From Dyella acidiphila (GTDB taxonomy: Bacteria; Pseudomonadota; Gammaproteobacteria; Xanthomonadales; Rhodanobacteraceae): DNA of 64,000 nucleotides. Positions 63,643-64,000 of the stretch are shown piece after piece. Position 1 is the first letter of the stretch. Every line of letters begins with the position of its first letter. The position numbers and the translations under genes were made by a program. The notes beneath the pieces are model-generated. The model was not told where the DNA came from, made no database searches, and saw only the letters and a list, made by a program, of their open reading frames with translations. The stretch spans positions 682,001-746,000 of the forward strand of contig NZ_JACZZA010000001.1 in NCBI RefSeq assembly GCF_014863405.1, given 5' to 3'.

Positions 63643-63945
63643 CTACCCTCGTCGTTTCTTGCGCAATGCCGCCGCTCGACGCTTGGCAAAGTGAGCATCC
63701 ACATCCGCTGCCTTGATCGCCGGGCGCGGATCGTTCAACGCCTCCAGCACCTTGGCACGAAACCACGCATCATGCACTGACGGATCGATCGAAAAATCGA
63801 ACGGCAAGGCACCTTCATTGGCCACTCGTGTAAGCAGAATGCGCACCGCGTCGGATACGGTCAGCCCCATGCTGTCGAGCACAGCCACCGCACGCGCCTT
63901 TACGTCAGCGTCAATTCGCGTCTGCACCAGCGCATTGGAAGCCAT
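63643..63945 (-). CDS. RelB/DinJ-family antitoxin
   Basis: 100 residues. The N-terminal ribbon-helix-helix (ALVQTRIDADVKARAVAVLDSMGLTVSDAVRILLTRVA) is of the RelB/DinJ type; the C-terminal basic helix (AKRRAAALRKKRRG) would bind the toxin. GGAGAA precedes the ATG at 63945. The stop is two bases before the toxin GTG. The operator palindrome ATGCA-CT-TGCAT is at 63981. Confidence 0.88.
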   Translation of the reverse strand: MASNALVQTRIDADVKARAVAVLDSMGLTVSDAVRILLTRVANEGALPFDFSIDPSVHDAWFRAKVLEALNDPRPAIKAADVDAHFAKRRAAALRKKRRG

Positions 63946-63980
63946 CACCGTTCTCCGTGACATGGGTCTTGGCAATTGTA

Positions 63981-63992
63981 ATGCACTTGCAT
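63981..63992 (-). promoter_or_regulatory. Palindrome and -10 box of the toxin-antitoxin operon
   Basis: ATGCA-CT-TGCAT, perfect 5-bp arms, just upstream of TACAAT on the minus strand (plus 63976-63981), a good -10 sequence. It is a typical place for RelB autorepression; the -35 lies beyond the window. Confidence 0.45.
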
Positions 63993-64000
63993 GACAACTC

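Overview
The window is 64 kb of high-GC chromosomal DNA with strong G/C bias at third codon positions. It fits a gammaproteobacterium of the Xanthomonadales, most likely Rhodanobacteraceae (Dyella, Rhodanobacter or Frateuria type). This is inferred from three things: a type II secretion operon in the Xps order E-F-G-H-I-J-K-L-M-N-D with no gspC, a xanthomonalisin-like sedolisin protease, and CRP/Clp-like sites beside the pilus genes. No rRNA, tRNA, CRISPR array, phage or insertion sequence was seen.

Layout. 0-8 kb: the end of cca, an LTA-synthase-type sulfatase-fold membrane enzyme, a tatA-tatB-tatC-midA operon, a SYLF lipid-binding protein, ferrochelatase, and an alpha/beta hydrolase split by a one-base frameshift. 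8-12.3 kb: a tightly overlapping minus-strand operon (six-TM membrane protein, small XRE regulator, secreted S33-type peptidase, NatA/NatB-like ABC exporter) read from a promoter lying inside a perfect 18-bp inverted repeat. 12.4-18.5 kb: a chaperone-usher pilus cluster (pilin, chaperone, usher, tip adhesin) preceded by two CRP/Clp-like sites, plus a convergent small secreted pilin-like gene with its own site. 18.9-21.7 kb: a ferredoxin-NADP reductase and yadGH.

21.7-34 kb is a complete myo-inositol catabolic island. iolG and an RpiR-type regulator face a divergent operon of a periplasmic binding protein, permease, single-domain ATPase, iolC fused to a DUF2090 aldolase-type domain, iolD, iolE, iolB and iolA. 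A palindrome of the type bound by RpiR regulators lies in the divergent spacer. Together these genes take inositol from import to malonate-semialdehyde/acetyl-CoA-level products. 34-36.7 kb encodes a secreted sedolisin with duplicated PKD domains and a C-terminal P domain, a plausible substrate of the type II system at 43-54 kb. A 0.7-kb A/T-richer gene-free stretch follows.

37.3-43.1 kb holds ArsR and LysR regulators, an NAD-dependent epimerase-like gene, a second small secreted pilin-like gene and hrpB. 43.2-54.4 kb is the xps operon. 54.6-64 kb holds tatD, rluE, a periplasmic methyltransferase, a NYN-domain protein, a GcvA-like LysR regulator, an aldo/keto reductase, a three-gene membrane operon (DUF2167 protein, unknown membrane protein, anchored J-domain protein), a TraB/GumN-family protein, and a RelB/ParE-type toxin-antitoxin locus whose toxin reading frame is interrupted by two compensating frameshifts.

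Two families of short intergenic palindromic repeats occur: one at convergent gene ends (2461 and 55411) and one of about 52 bp (52469 and 57162). The most unusual items are the inverted-repeat promoter operon at 8-12.4 kb, the scattered small pilin-like secreted proteins, the membrane J-domain/DUF2167 operon, and the xps ATPase lacking its zinc-binding cysteines.
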